From Streptomyces sp. S.PB5 (lineage in GTDB: Bacteria; Actinomycetota; Actinomycetes; Streptomycetales; Streptomycetaceae), in assembly GCF_030403745.1 (NCBI RefSeq), contig NZ_JAQMWP010000018.1, positions 1 to 64,000 of the forward strand: 64,000 nucleotides of DNA. The letters are read 5' to 3'. The position numbers were made by a program, and so were the translations under genes. This document shows positions 17,432 through 26,634 of this stretch, piece after piece (within the stretch, counting starts at the first letter, position 1; each line of letters starts with the position of its first letter). The notes under the pieces are model-generated. The model had not been told where the DNA came from, did not search any database, and saw only the letters and a program-made list of their open reading frames with translations.

Positions 17432-19093
17432 CTAGACGGTCGATGACGCCTGGTCGGCCCACCGACGGGACGTACTGCCCATGAGTGACCGGGTGAAGTG
17501 ATGGCGGGGTGCGGTGAGGACGCGTTGGGCCGGTCCCTGTTCGACGAGTTCGCCTGCGTCCAGGACGGCGATGCGCTGGGCGAGTGCGGCGGTGTCCAGG
17601 TCGTGGGTGATCAGGACGAGGGACAGGTCGTCGGCGCGGTCGTCGAGCAGGGTGGTGAGGAGGTCGAGGATGCCGCGCCGGGTGACGGTGTCCAGGCCGG
17701 AGGTGATCTCGTCGCAGACGAGGACGCGCGGGCGGGCCAGCAGGGCGCGGGCGAGGGCGGCTCGCTGGAGTTCACCGCCGGAGAGCCGCCCGGGGCGTCG
17801 GCGGGCGAGGTCCTCGCCCAGGCCGAGGCCGGCCAGCGTGGCCAGGGCTTCCCGCGTCGCGGTGGCGGGGGCGGTGCCGCGCAGCCGTATCGCGGTGCGT
17901 GCGACCTGGTGGAGCACCGGTCGGTGTTCGTCGAAGGCGGCGCGTGCGTCCTGGAAGACGTACTGCACAGCGGCGAGTTGCGCGCGGCTGCGTCCGCGCA
18001 GACTGCGCGGCAGCGGGGCGCCGTCGAGGAGGACCTCGCCGTCGTGGTCGCGGTGGAGCCCGGCCAGACAACGGGCGAGGGTGGTTTTGCCGCTCCCGGA
18101 ACGGCCGACCACGGCCAGGCATTCGCCGCTGTGCAGGTCGAGTCGGGGAGTACGCAGCACCTCGGTCGTGCCGCGTGCGGCGATGTCGCGGTGGCGGGCG
18201 ACCAGGTCCCGGATCTGGAGGACGGGTCGCCCGGCTGAGCCCTCCTTCGTCGTGAACTGCGGCTGTTCGGCGAGGAGTTCGCGCGTCCATGGATGCCGGG
18301 GCGCCGACCACAGGCGCTGCGTCGGACCGGACTCCACGACCCGGCCCGCCCGCATGACGATCACCTCGTCGGCGAGCGCCCGTACGACGTCCAGATCGTG
18401 GCTGAGCAGGACGACGGCGATGCCCCGTGCGGCGACCGCCGCCAGCTGCTCGACGACACGGCTCTTGGTGAGGGCGTCCTGGCCGGTGGTGGGCTCGTCC
18501 GCGACGATGATCCGCGCACCCAGCAGCAGGGCCTGAGCGAGGACGACGCGCTGCTGCTGACCACCCGAGAGCTGGTGCGGGTAGCGGCGCAAGAGAGCTT
18601 CGGCGTCTGGTAGTTGGGCCTCGGCCAGGGCCCGCAGGACCCGTTCGCGGGCCGCCGTCCGGCGCTGCGCTCGCGGCAGATGAACCACCTGCGTACGGGC
18701 GATGTCGGTGAGCAGCGCGGAGATCCGGCGGGCGGGGTTGAGCACGGCCGCGGGATGCTGCGGGACGTAACCCACGAGGCCGTCGGCTGCCCGGTGCACC
18801 TCACCGGTGACGCGGGCGCCCCGCGGGTACTCGCCGAGCAGGGCCAGTCCGGTGGTGGTCTTGCCGCTGCCGGAGGCGCCGACCAGGGCGATGACCTTGC
18901 CGGGCAGCGCCCTGAGCGTCACTCCGTCGACGATCGCCCTGCCGTCGATCTCGACGCGCAGATCACGCAGCTCGGCCAAGGGCTCTTCGGCGACGGACTT
19001 CTGCGACGGAGGCTCCTCGACGGAAGCCTCAGCAATGGGCTCCGCGTCCGAGCGCTCCATGCCCCGTTCCGCACTGTCGTCCATGTGGTTCAC
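17432..19093 (-). CDS. ABC importer ATPase, two fused ATP-binding domains (peptide/nickel type)
   Basis: 553-residue protein in which the two ATPases of a peptide/nickel importer (DppD- and DppF-like) are fused. Domain 1: Walker A GASGSGKTT, signature LSGGQQQR, Walker B ADEPTT. Domain 2: Walker A GRSGSGKTT, signature LSGGELQR, Walker B CDEITSGLD. A ~40-residue acidic, Ser/Glu-rich N-terminal stretch precedes domain 1. The GTG start at 19093 overlaps the permease stop (GTGA); an in-frame ATG at 19084 is the alternative. Last gene of the ten-gene operon; it powers uptake through the two permeases just upstream. Confidence 0.93.
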   Translation of the reverse strand: MNHMDDSAERGMERSDAEPIAEASVEEPPSQKSVAEEPLAELRDLRVEIDGRAIVDGVTLRALPGKVIALVGASGSGKTTTGLALLGEYPRGARVTGEVHRAADGLVGYVPQHPAAVLNPARRISALLTDIARTQVVHLPRAQRRTAARERVLRALAEAQLPDAEALLRRYPHQLSGGQQQRVVLAQALLLGARIIVADEPTTGQDALTKSRVVEQLAAVAARGIAVVLLSHDLDVVRALADEVIVMRAGRVVESGPTQRLWSAPRHPWTRELLAEQPQFTTKEGSAGRPVLQIRDLVARHRDIAARGTTEVLRTPRLDLHSGECLAVVGRSGSGKTTLARCLAGLHRDHDGEVLLDGAPLPRSLRGRSRAQLAAVQYVFQDARAAFDEHRPVLHQVARTAIRLRGTAPATATREALATLAGLGLGEDLARRRPGRLSGGELQRAALARALLARPRVLVCDEITSGLDTVTRRGILDLLTTLLDDRADDLSLVLITHDLDTAALAQRIAVLDAGELVEQGPAQRVLTAPRHHFTRSLMGSTSRRWADQASSTV

Positions 19094-19932
19094 AAGCGTG
19101 CTTCACTTCCTGCCCGGCGGCGGTGCTCGGCTGCGTTTCGGCCCCGGTCGCCCCCGAGCGCCGCGTCGAAGAGGAGATTGGTGCCCATCGTCAGCGCGAC
19201 GATCAGCAGGGCGGGGACGACGACGGCCCACGGCTGGACGAACAGGCCCGTACGGTTGCGGTCGACCATCACCGCCCAGTCGGCGGCGTCCGGGGCCACC
19301 CCGACGCCGAGGAACGCGGCCGTCGCGACCAGATACAGCACGCCGGTCAGCCGTGTCCCGGCGTCCGCGGCCAGGGTGCGCAGGACGGACCGGCCGACAT
19401 AGCCCACGGCCATCCGCCCCCACGTCTCGCCCTGCATACGCAGCGCCTCGACCGCCGGTCGGGCGGCGACCTCCGCCGCGGCGGCCCGGACGAGGCGGGC
19501 GGCATCGGGCACGTTGACCAGCGCCACCAGCAGCGCGACCCCGACGGCACCCGGCGAGAACACCGTCGCGGCCAGCAGGATCAGCAGCAGGGACGGCACC
19601 GCGAGCAGGACATCCAGGGGTCGCATCAGCAACTCCTCCAGCGGGCGGCGATGGGTGAGCGCCGCGGCCAGACCTACGGGGAGCGCGACGAGATACGACA
19701 GCGCGGTGGCGGCCAGTGCGGTCAGCACGACCGGCCTGCCTCCGTGCAGCACCTGCTGCCACACGTCCCGGCCCACGAAGTCGGTGCCGAGCCAGTGACC
19801 GCCGCCCAGCGTGAACGACGGTGCCCGCGGCCCCGGTTGACCCGCGAACACCGGCCCCAGCAGGGCGATGAGCAGGGGTACGGCGATGACCGCGACCCCG
19901 AGCGCGAAGCGCCCCGTACGCACCTTCCTCAC
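19090..19932 (-). CDS. ABC importer permease, DppC-like
   Basis: 280-residue inner-membrane permease of a peptide/nickel importer. An N-terminal helix is followed by GGGHWLGTDFVGRDVWQQVLHGGR, the DppC/NikC-type motif, and then about five helices. The GTG start at 19932 overlaps the preceding permease stop by 4 bases, and its own stop overlaps the ATPase start. It pairs with the DppB-like permease. The EAA loop is recognisable around LRMQGETWGRM. Confidence 0.9.
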   Translation of the reverse strand: MRKVRTGRFALGVAVIAVPLLIALLGPVFAGQPGPRAPSFTLGGGHWLGTDFVGRDVWQQVLHGGRPVVLTALAATALSYLVALPVGLAAALTHRRPLEELLMRPLDVLLAVPSLLLILLAATVFSPGAVGVALLVALVNVPDAARLVRAAAAEVAARPAVEALRMQGETWGRMAVGYVGRSVLRTLAADAGTRLTGVLYLVATAAFLGVGVAPDAADWAVMVDRNRTGLFVQPWAVVVPALLIVALTMGTNLLFDAALGGDRGRNAAEHRRRAGSEARL

Positions 19933-20882
19933 GCGGCCACCCCCGCCCGGGGCGCCAGACGGTGGGCCACGACGTCCGCGCCGAGATTGAGCACGACGGT
20001 CAGCACGCCGAACACCACCGCGAGCCCCTGGACCACCGGCACGTCGCGTTCGGCGACGGCGTTGAGGAGCACGGTGCCGAGACCGGGGATCACGTACAGC
20101 GCCTCCACGACGATGACGCCGCACAGCAACCAGTCGACGGTACGGGCCAGTTGCTGGACGGCCGGGGCCAGGGCATTGGGAAGGGCGTGGGTGTAGCGGA
20201 CGCGGGCGCCCGAGATCCCGTAACGCCGGGCCTGCGCCACGTACGGCGAGGCCAGTGCGTCGATCATGCCCGCCCGCACCAGCCGGGACAGTGAGCACAC
20301 CGGGCGCGCCAGCAGGACGAGCACCGGCAGGACGAGCGCTGCCGGGTGACCGAGCAGGTCCGTGCCGTAGCCGACGGCGGTCGGCGGCAGCCAGGCCAGT
20401 TGCAGCGCCAGCACGGTCACCAGCAGTACCCCGAGGGCGAACTCGGGCACCGCGTACACCGCGAGCGTCACCGAGCTGATCAACCGGTCGGCGAGGCGCC
20501 CCTCGTGGCGGGCGGCGAGCACGCCGAGGCCGAAGCCGAGGGGCACGAGCAGTGCCAGGGTGAGCGCGGCCAGCAGGAGCGTGGGGCCGAAGCCGTCGGC
20601 GATGTACCGGCCGACCGGGCGGCCGGAGACCAGCGAGGTGCCGAGGTCGCCGTGGAGCAGCCCCGTTGCCCAGTCGGCGAGCCGTTCGTGAGCAGGCTTG
20701 TCGAGGTGCATGGTCTCGCGGATCGCCGCGATCCGGGCCGGGTCGGGCTGGTCGCCGGCCAGAGCCACGGCGGCGTCGCCCGGCAGCGCCTCGGTGAGCG
20801 CGAAGACCAGCAGCACCACGGCCACGGTCTGCGCGACGCCGAGAAGCAGCCGCCGGACGACGAAGGAACGCAGTCCGCTCAC
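19929..20882 (-). CDS. ABC importer permease, DppB-like
   Basis: 317-residue permease. The N-terminal FVVRRLLLGVAQTVAVVLLVF and the early LPGD motif are typical of DppB/NikB, with LHGDLGTSLVSGRPV before the core helices and an EAA-type loop near ARRYGISGARVRYTHALPNAL. GTG start overlaps the stop of the binding protein (GTGA). It forms the channel with the DppC-like protein. Confidence 0.92.
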   Translation of the reverse strand: MSGLRSFVVRRLLLGVAQTVAVVLLVFALTEALPGDAAVALAGDQPDPARIAAIRETMHLDKPAHERLADWATGLLHGDLGTSLVSGRPVGRYIADGFGPTLLLAALTLALLVPLGFGLGVLAARHEGRLADRLISSVTLAVYAVPEFALGVLLVTVLALQLAWLPPTAVGYGTDLLGHPAALVLPVLVLLARPVCSLSRLVRAGMIDALASPYVAQARRYGISGARVRYTHALPNALAPAVQQLARTVDWLLCGVIVVEALYVIPGLGTVLLNAVAERDVPVVQGLAVVFGVLTVVLNLGADVVAHRLAPRAGVAA

Positions 20883-22444
20883 GCCAGCCAGACCTTGTCG
20901 AAGCGCGCCCAGTCGAGCGTGTTGGCGGGCGCCTTGGCCTCAACGCCCCGCACACTGCGGGCCGTTCCGAGGATCCAGTCGGCGAACCCCCAGATCAGGA
21001 AACCGCCCTCGGTGTACAGACGGCGCTGCATCCGGTCGAAGACGGCCGCTCGCGCTGACTCGTCGCGGGTGGACTGGGCCTGCTCGTAGAGCGCGTCGAA
21101 GTCCTTGTGCTGCCACTTGGTGGCATTGGTGGTGGAGTCGGTGAGCAGCCGCTGGGAGATGTGGGCCTCGATGGGCATGGCGCCGGAGCGGTAGCAGCAC
21201 AGGGTGCCGTTGTTCAGGATGTCGGCCCAGTAGGAGTCCTTGCTGCCCATCTTCACGTCGATCGTGACACCCGCCTTGGCGGCCTGGTCGCGGAAGATGC
21301 TCGCGGCTTCGGTGAACCCGGCGGCGACGGCCGAGGTGTCCAGGGTGACCTTGAGGTTCTCGGCGCCGGCCTGCTTGAGCAGGGCGCGGGCCTTGTCGAG
21401 GTCCTGCTCGCGCTGGGGCAGGGAGCCGTCATAGTACTCGTATCCCTTGCCGAACAGGTCGTTGCCGACCACCCCCGCCCCGGACAGCGCCCCGTCGACG
21501 AGTTCCTTGCGGTCGGCGATGAGGAAGAACGCCTGCCGCACGCGCGGGTCGTCGAAGGGCGGCCGGTCCGTCTTCATGCAGAACGCCTGCATGGCGCTGT
21601 TGCGCAGCCGCACGATCTCGATCTGGCCCTTGCCCTCGTGGGCGCGGGCCGTGGTCGGGTTGAGTTCGTGCGCGTACTCGATCTGGCCGCCGAGGAGCGC
21701 GTTGGCGCGGGCCGACTCCTCGTTGGCGACCACGAACTCGAGCTCGTCCAGGTGCGGGGCGCCCTCCCAGTAGTCGTCGTAGCGGCGGAATACGGCGGAC
21801 CGGCCGGGGGCGAAGGAGACGAACCGGAAGGGGCCGGAGCCGATCGGGTTCTTGTCGAAGTCGGCTGCCTTGTCGGGGACGATGTACGCCCCGAACGCGG
21901 CGAGCACGTTGGGGAATTCGGCCGTGGGCCGCTTGAGCACGAACTCGATCGACCGCTGCCCGGTGGCGCGGCTGGCGTCCAGGTCGATGGGCTCCAGGGA
22001 CGCCTTGGCGCGGAACGCCTTGTCCGGGTCGGCGATACGGCGGTAGCTGTACAGGACGTCCTCGGCGGTGACCGGCTTGCCGTCGTGGAAGGTGGCCTCG
22101 CGCAGGGTGACCTGCCAGCGGTCGAGGGTCTTGTTGGCCTCCCACTTGGTGGCCAGCCGGGGCTGTGCGGACAAGTCGGCGCCGTAGTCGGCGAGTTTGT
22201 CGTACAGCGCCTTGGCGCGGGCCGCGTCGGCGAAGAGGTTGGCCAGATGCGGATCGAGGGTCTCGCTCGCGCCGCCGCCCGCGAAGGCGGCACGCAACCG
22301 CCCGCCGCGCTGCGGAGCACCGTCGCTCTTGGCGTCGCCGTCGTTGTCGCCGGTACCGCACCCGGTGGTGAGGGCGAGCGCGCCCAGCGAGGCGGCTGCG
22401 AGGAAACCACGGCGGCGCAGGAGGGGATGACGTTCGTCGTACAT
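20879..22444 (-). CDS. Lipoprotein substrate-binding protein, SBP family 5 (peptide/nickel)
   Basis: 521-residue solute-binding lipoprotein of the oligopeptide/nickel family. The ATG at 22444 follows AAGGACC. The signal has an RRR start and lipobox ALTTGC with the lipidated Cys ~29. Family features: a segment near HDGKPVTAEDVLYSYRR and, further on, NPIGSGPFRFVSF. It captures the ligand outside the membrane and hands it to the two permeases. In metallophore systems of staphylopine type this family binds the metal complex; given the operon, a metal-chelate ligand is more likely than a nutritional peptide, but that is inference. Confidence 0.92.
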   Translation of the reverse strand: MYDERHPLLRRRGFLAAASLGALALTTGCGTGDNDGDAKSDGAPQRGGRLRAAFAGGGASETLDPHLANLFADAARAKALYDKLADYGADLSAQPRLATKWEANKTLDRWQVTLREATFHDGKPVTAEDVLYSYRRIADPDKAFRAKASLEPIDLDASRATGQRSIEFVLKRPTAEFPNVLAAFGAYIVPDKAADFDKNPIGSGPFRFVSFAPGRSAVFRRYDDYWEGAPHLDELEFVVANEESARANALLGGQIEYAHELNPTTARAHEGKGQIEIVRLRNSAMQAFCMKTDRPPFDDPRVRQAFFLIADRKELVDGALSGAGVVGNDLFGKGYEYYDGSLPQREQDLDKARALLKQAGAENLKVTLDTSAVAAGFTEAASIFRDQAAKAGVTIDVKMGSKDSYWADILNNGTLCCYRSGAMPIEAHISQRLLTDSTTNATKWQHKDFDALYEQAQSTRDESARAAVFDRMQRRLYTEGGFLIWGFADWILGTARSVRGVEAKAPANTLDWARFDKVWLA

Positions 22445-22455
22445 GGATGGTCCTT

Positions 22456-22491
22456 GAAGTGAGAGATCAGAAAGAAGTGAGAGATCAGAAA
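22456..22491. repeat. 18-bp perfect tandem direct repeat
   Basis: GAAGTGAGAGATCAGAAA occurs twice in a row (22456-22473 and 22474-22491). It fills most of the 40-base gap between the methyltransferase stop and the binding-protein start. The methyltransferase stop codon (22485-22487) lies inside the second unit. Confidence 0.95.
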
Positions 22492-23273
22492 ACGGAATTG
22501 AGGCGCGCGACGACATGCAGCCGGTCCGCGTCCGCCTTGTCGCCCGGCAACCGGCCCTCCTGCCACGGGGGTTCGGTGCGCGGTCCGGGCCCGTCGTGGA
22601 GTTCGAGCACCTCGAAGCCGTGCGCGGCCAGCAGGTGCCGTAGCTCCTGGGGGAACAGCAGTCGCCACGCCGAGTGCTGCTCGACCGGGTCCGAGCCGTC
22701 GTCCGCGGTCCAGACGCGGGTGCGGCACAGGAGTTGGGCCGTGCGGTCCACGGTGAGCGTGGTCGTGGAACGGTGGACGGTGCCCTGCCAGGTGAAGGAG
22801 TTGGCGGTGGGCGTGTCCAGCAGGTCGGTGCGGCCGAGGAAGTACGCGCCGTTGCGCAGCTCCGCGACCAGCAGCCCGCCGGGCGACAGGGCCCGACGGC
22901 ACGACGTCAGGAACGTGTCGAGCTGGGCGTTGGTGTGGCAGTACAGCAGCGCGCTGTCCAGGCACACCACGGCGTCGAACCGGCCCACGTCGAACCCGTG
23001 CAGGTCGGCGCGGACGTACTCCGGACCGGGATGGTGGACCCGGGCATGGGCCAGCATCGCCTCCGACAGATCGGCGCCGGTGACTGTGCGGCCCACGCCG
23101 TGCAGGTAGGCGGCGTCGCGGCCGGTGCCGCAGCCCATGTCCAGGACGCGCGGCCCGGCCCCGTGCCGGCGCAGGCAGTCCTCCGTCCAGCGCCCGGCCA
23201 GCCGGTCGGGGTCGGGGAAGCGGGCCTCGTACAGTTCGGGGTTGTCGGTGAGGAGGTTGCGCGGAAGAGTCAT
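22485..23273 (-). CDS. SAM-dependent methyltransferase
   Basis: 262-residue class I methyltransferase. SAM-binding motif VLDMGCGTGRDAAYL near residue 45, an acidic residue at the end of strand 2 (TGADLSEAML), motif FDAVVCLDSALLYCHTNAQLDTF, and LSPGGLLVAELRNG. ATG at 23273, with GAGGGGG inside the end of the MFS gene; the gap to that gene is 10 bases. In this operon it would methylate the metallophore or an intermediate, on N, O or C; sequence does not tell which. The 18-bp repeat overlaps its last codons. Confidence 0.9.
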   Translation of the reverse strand: MTLPRNLLTDNPELYEARFPDPDRLAGRWTEDCLRRHGAGPRVLDMGCGTGRDAAYLHGVGRTVTGADLSEAMLAHARVHHPGPEYVRADLHGFDVGRFDAVVCLDSALLYCHTNAQLDTFLTSCRRALSPGGLLVAELRNGAYFLGRTDLLDTPTANSFTWQGTVHRSTTTLTVDRTAQLLCRTRVWTADDGSDPVEQHSAWRLLFPQELRHLLAAHGFEVLELHDGPGPRTEPPWQEGRLPGDKADADRLHVVARLNSVF

Positions 23274-23283
23274 CCGGGCCCCC

Positions 23284-24528
23284 TCAGACCGTCGCCGGTA
23301 CGGCGGGCTTCGACGGCGTCGGCAGCGACCCCGCCCGGTGCAGCCAGGCCACCCCCAGCGCCGAGGCCAGCCCGAACAGGGCGCAGCACGCCCACGGCAG
23401 CCAGTCGGCGCCGCCGCGCTCACCGGCGTCCATGGCCCAGCCGACAATGGTGTTGCCGACGGCGGCGGCGATGCCGGACACCACGTAGAAGATGCCGAAG
23501 TAGGTGCCGGTCAGCTCGCTGCGGCCGAATCCGGGGATCAGCTCCATCACGAACGGCTGGGCGACCATGACCCCGAGGTAGAGCAGCAGGGCGCCGGCCA
23601 GGACGGGCAGGGCGCGCAGCACGGGGTGGCCGGAGGAGCCCACGACCAGGGCGGGCGGCAGGAACGCCAGCGCCATCAGTCCCAGCCCCGTGGCGATCCA
23701 ACGCGCCCTGTTCCCGCGCTCCTTGAGAGCGCTGGTGATGCGCAGTTGCAGCGCCAGGTTGGTGAGGGTGCCGACCAGGAAGACGAGTCCGGCCGCGCCG
23801 TCCCAGCCGGTGGCCTGCCGGGCGCCGTCGGGCAACAGCAGGTAGAGCTGGTTCTCCAGGGTGAACATGCCGACCATGGCGAGCGCGAAAGCGAGGAAGG
23901 CACGGTTGCCGAGCACCTCGCGCCAGTCGCCGAGCACCGTGCCCTTGCCGGGCTCGACCTTGCGGGCGGGCAGCACCAGGGCCTGCGCGACGGTGAGGAC
24001 CGCGAAGATACCGGCCGCGGTGAGCGCGGACGTCCGGAAGTCGACCAGCAGCAGCGCGCTGCCCAGCAGCGGTCCGATCAGGGCGCCGGTCGTGGCGAAC
24101 ACGTTGAACAGCGCGAACGCCTCCGCCTTGCGCTCGTCAGCCTCCTGGGCGATGTAGGTGCGCACGGCGGGGTTGAACAGCGCCCCGGCCAGCCCGCTCA
24201 GCACGGACGCGGCGAGCAGCACGGCCGGGTCGTCGCCGAGCGCGAACAGCGCGAACCCGACGGTCCGCAGCGCGCATCCGGCGATGATCACGCCGCGCGC
24301 GCCGAGCCGGTCGGAGGCGGAGCCGCCGATGATGAACAGGCCCTGCTGGCTGAGGTTTCGCACCCCGAGGACGATCCCGACGACGGCCGCCGACATGCCC
24401 AGGTTGTCGGTGAGGTGGGTGGCGAGGTAGGGGATGAGGAGGTAGAAGCCGGTGTTGACGCCGAGCTGGTTGACCAGCAGGAGCTGGACGGCGAGCGGGA
24501 AGCCGCGCATCTCACGCCACGTCTTCAT
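23284..24528 (-). CDS. MFS exporter, 12 transmembrane segments
   Basis: 414-residue major facilitator protein. It starts MKTWREMRGFPLAVQLLLVNQLGVNTGFYLLIPYL, followed by motif-A-like GGSASDRLGARGV. It has about 12 hydrophobic segments and a short cytoplasmic tail. Its start overlaps the epimerase stop by 17 bases, so translation is coupled. Staphylopine-type clusters also carry one MFS exporter next to a peptide/nickel ABC importer; here the same pairing suggests that this protein exports the operon's product. Confidence 0.9.
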   Translation of the reverse strand: MKTWREMRGFPLAVQLLLVNQLGVNTGFYLLIPYLATHLTDNLGMSAAVVGIVLGVRNLSQQGLFIIGGSASDRLGARGVIIAGCALRTVGFALFALGDDPAVLLAASVLSGLAGALFNPAVRTYIAQEADERKAEAFALFNVFATTGALIGPLLGSALLLVDFRTSALTAAGIFAVLTVAQALVLPARKVEPGKGTVLGDWREVLGNRAFLAFALAMVGMFTLENQLYLLLPDGARQATGWDGAAGLVFLVGTLTNLALQLRITSALKERGNRARWIATGLGLMALAFLPPALVVGSSGHPVLRALPVLAGALLLYLGVMVAQPFVMELIPGFGRSELTGTYFGIFYVVSGIAAAVGNTIVGWAMDAGERGGADWLPWACCALFGLASALGVAWLHRAGSLPTPSKPAVPATV

Positions 24529-25561
24529 AGGCCCCCACCTCCTCGACTCCCAGCCCGGGGCGGCCGTTTGCGCGGATGACGCCGTCCTCGCCGCCGATGC
24601 CGGTCCACGGGTCGTGGGCGAGCAGCAGATGTCCGTCGAGGTCGGTCCAGCGGGCCCGGTCGGCCAGATGCACGGCGGGCGCGAGCCCGAGCGAGCTGGC
24701 GGTGAGACAGCCGAGCATCAACTCCGTGCCGCTGCCGTCGATCGCGTCGGCGATCCGCAGGGCGGCGCGCACCCCGCCGCACTTGGCGAGCTTGACGTTG
24801 ACGCCCTGGACGCGTCCGGCCAGACGGCGTACGTCCTCCAGGTCCACGGCGTCCTCGTCGGCGATGACCGGCAGCGGTGAGCGCTCGGCCAGTGCACCCA
24901 GTGCCTCCGGGCTGCCGGGCGGGAGCGGCTGCTCGACGGCCTCGACGCCGATCTCGGCGAACCGGGGGAGCAGGGCCTCGGCCTGGGCCGGGGTCCAGGC
25001 GCCGTTGGGGTCGAGGAGCAGCCGGGCCCTGGGAGCGGCGTCGCGGATGACGCGGACCCGCTCCACATCGTCCTCCGGGTCGATGGTCCCCGCCTTGACC
25101 TTGATGACCTCGAAGCCGCTCGCTGCGAGTCGGCGGGCCTGCGCGGCCGCGTCGGCCGGTGCGGTGATGCCGATGGTGCGGGCGGTGGCCGCGACCGGGG
25201 GCTCGTGAGTGCCGAGGAGCCGGTGAACGGGGCTGCCCGCCCGCTTGCCGACAAGGTCGAGGAGAGCGGCTTCGAGGGCGGCGGTCACCGCCGGCGGAAG
25301 GCTTGCGTCCGTCAACTCGCCGTCCTGCAAGGCGCTTTCGGGATCGGGGAAGCGGGACAGGGCCGCACCGGCAACGGTGAGAAGTCGTACGAGAGTGTCG
25401 GTGTCGAGTCCGTAGTAGACGCTGGTGACGGCCTCGCCGTGACCGGTGACGCCGTCGTGTTCGACGGTGAGCCACACGGCGTCGCGGGCGGACATGGTGG
25501 AGCGGGAGATGCGCAGCGGCTCGGCGAGTGCGAGGCGTACGGTGCGCAGGCTGGCCTTCAC
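24512..25561 (-). CDS. Dipeptide epimerase, enolase superfamily (AE epimerase-like)
   Basis: 349-residue enzyme of the muconate-lactonising subgroup, closest in motifs to L-Ala-D/L-Glu dipeptide epimerases. The catalytic set looks complete: KxK at Lys154/Lys156 (VIKVKAG), metal ligands Asp184 (LLLDPNG), Glu210 (EAVEQP) and Asp235 (VIADED), the second Lys in NVKLAKCGG, and the C-terminal DLDG, which provides the DxD motif that in this group holds the amino group of a dipeptide. GTG start overlaps the preceding stop (GTGA). It should invert a stereocentre of a dipeptide-like intermediate, presumably made by the ATP-grasp enzyme of the same operon. Confidence 0.9.
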   Translation of the reverse strand: MKASLRTVRLALAEPLRISRSTMSARDAVWLTVEHDGVTGHGEAVTSVYYGLDTDTLVRLLTVAGAALSRFPDPESALQDGELTDASLPPAVTAALEAALLDLVGKRAGSPVHRLLGTHEPPVAATARTIGITAPADAAAQARRLAASGFEVIKVKAGTIDPEDDVERVRVIRDAAPRARLLLDPNGAWTPAQAEALLPRFAEIGVEAVEQPLPPGSPEALGALAERSPLPVIADEDAVDLEDVRRLAGRVQGVNVKLAKCGGVRAALRIADAIDGSGTELMLGCLTASSLGLAPAVHLADRARWTDLDGHLLLAHDPWTGIGGEDGVIRANGRPGLGVEEVGAYEDVA

Positions 25562-26634
25562 GGGGTCCTTTCCAGGAGCAGGGGGTCGGCGACACGGGTG
25601 CAGCGCACCCAGCCGGTGGCCTCGGCCGCACGGGGGTGCGGGATCTCGACGGGGCGGGTGGCGGCCGTGGCGAGGTCGAGGCCGTGGGCGGTGGCGAAGT
25701 CGTCGTCGTAGACGGTGCCGAGGTAGCGGTGCGGGCCGTCGGGGAAGACCGTGGCGACGACCGCGCCGGGATGGACGCGCGCGGCCCAGGCGGCTACGCG
25801 GGCGGCGGCGCCGGTGCTCCAGCCGCCGCTGACGAAGCTGCCCCGGGCGAGGCGCCGGCAGCTGTCGACGGCCTCGGCGGGACCCACCCAGTGGACCTCG
25901 TCGAAGGCGTCGTAGGCGACATTGCGCGGGTGGATGCTGCTGCCCAGGCCGCGCATCAGCCGCGGCCGGGCGGGCTGGCCGAAGATGGTGGAGCCGGTCG
26001 AGTCGACGCCGATCAGCCGCAGCGCGGGCCAGCGGCGCCGTAGCGGACCGATGATCCCGGCACTGTGCCCGCCGGTCCCGACGCTGCACACCAGGATGTC
26101 CAGATGGTCGAGCCGGTTGACGAGTTCGGCGGCGAGCGAGGCGTAACCGGCGCTGTTGTCGGGGTTGTTGTACTGGTCCGGCCAGTACGCGCCGGGCAGC
26201 ACGGCGAGCAGTTCCCGCAGCCGGGCCAGGCGTGCGGCCTGCCAGCCACCCCGGGGTGCCGGGCGGTCCACGATCTCCAGTCGCACGCCGTGGGAGCGCA
26301 GCAACTGCCGCATGGACGGCTCCAGTTCACTGTCGCCGACCAGGACCACGGGGTGGCCGAGGGCCTGGCCCGCGAAGGCGAGCCCGATGCCGAGCGTCCC
26401 CGAGGTCGACTCCACCACCGGGGCGCCGGGCCGCAGTTCGCCCCGCTGCCGGGCACCCAGCAGCATCGACACGGCGGCCCGCGCCTTCATGCCGCCCGCC
26501 GCGAGACCTTCGAGCTTGGCCCAGAAACCGGGGTGCGGGCCGGGCAGTTCGGCCGTGACGCGGACCAGGGGAGTGCGGCCGAGGAGGGTGAGCAGTTCAG
26601 GGCGGGCGACGGGGAGGACGGCCGTGGTGGTCAT
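25558..26634 (-). CDS. Cysteine-synthase-family PLP enzyme
   Basis: 358-residue fold-type II PLP enzyme. Probable Schiff-base Lys50 in GGMKARAAV, substrate loop ESTSGTLGIGLAFAG, and phosphate loop GTGGHSAGI. It opens with LGRTPLVRV as in cysteine synthases, but the region before the Lys is diverged and the C-terminal ~70 residues are unlike CysK. Enzymes of this kind join an activated serine to an amine or thiol; relatives make 2,3-diaminopropionate or aminopolycarboxylates. In this operon it is likely to form a chelating amino acid. Start ATG overlaps the DUF364 stop (ATGA). Confidence 0.88.
   Translation of the reverse strand: MTTTAVLPVARPELLTLLGRTPLVRVTAELPGPHPGFWAKLEGLAAGGMKARAAVSMLLGARQRGELRPGAPVVESTSGTLGIGLAFAGQALGHPVVLVGDSELEPSMRQLLRSHGVRLEIVDRPAPRGGWQAARLARLRELLAVLPGAYWPDQYNNPDNSAGYASLAAELVNRLDHLDILVCSVGTGGHSAGIIGPLRRRWPALRLIGVDSTGSTIFGQPARPRLMRGLGSSIHPRNVAYDAFDEVHWVGPAEAVDSCRRLARGSFVSGGWSTGAAARVAAWAARVHPGAVVATVFPDGPHRYLGTVYDDDFATAHGLDLATAATRPVEIPHPRAAEATGWVRCTRVADPLLLERTP

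Noticed and set aside
22456..22491. CRISPR-like repeat
   Set aside because: Only two units, with no spacer between them and no cas genes anywhere in the window.
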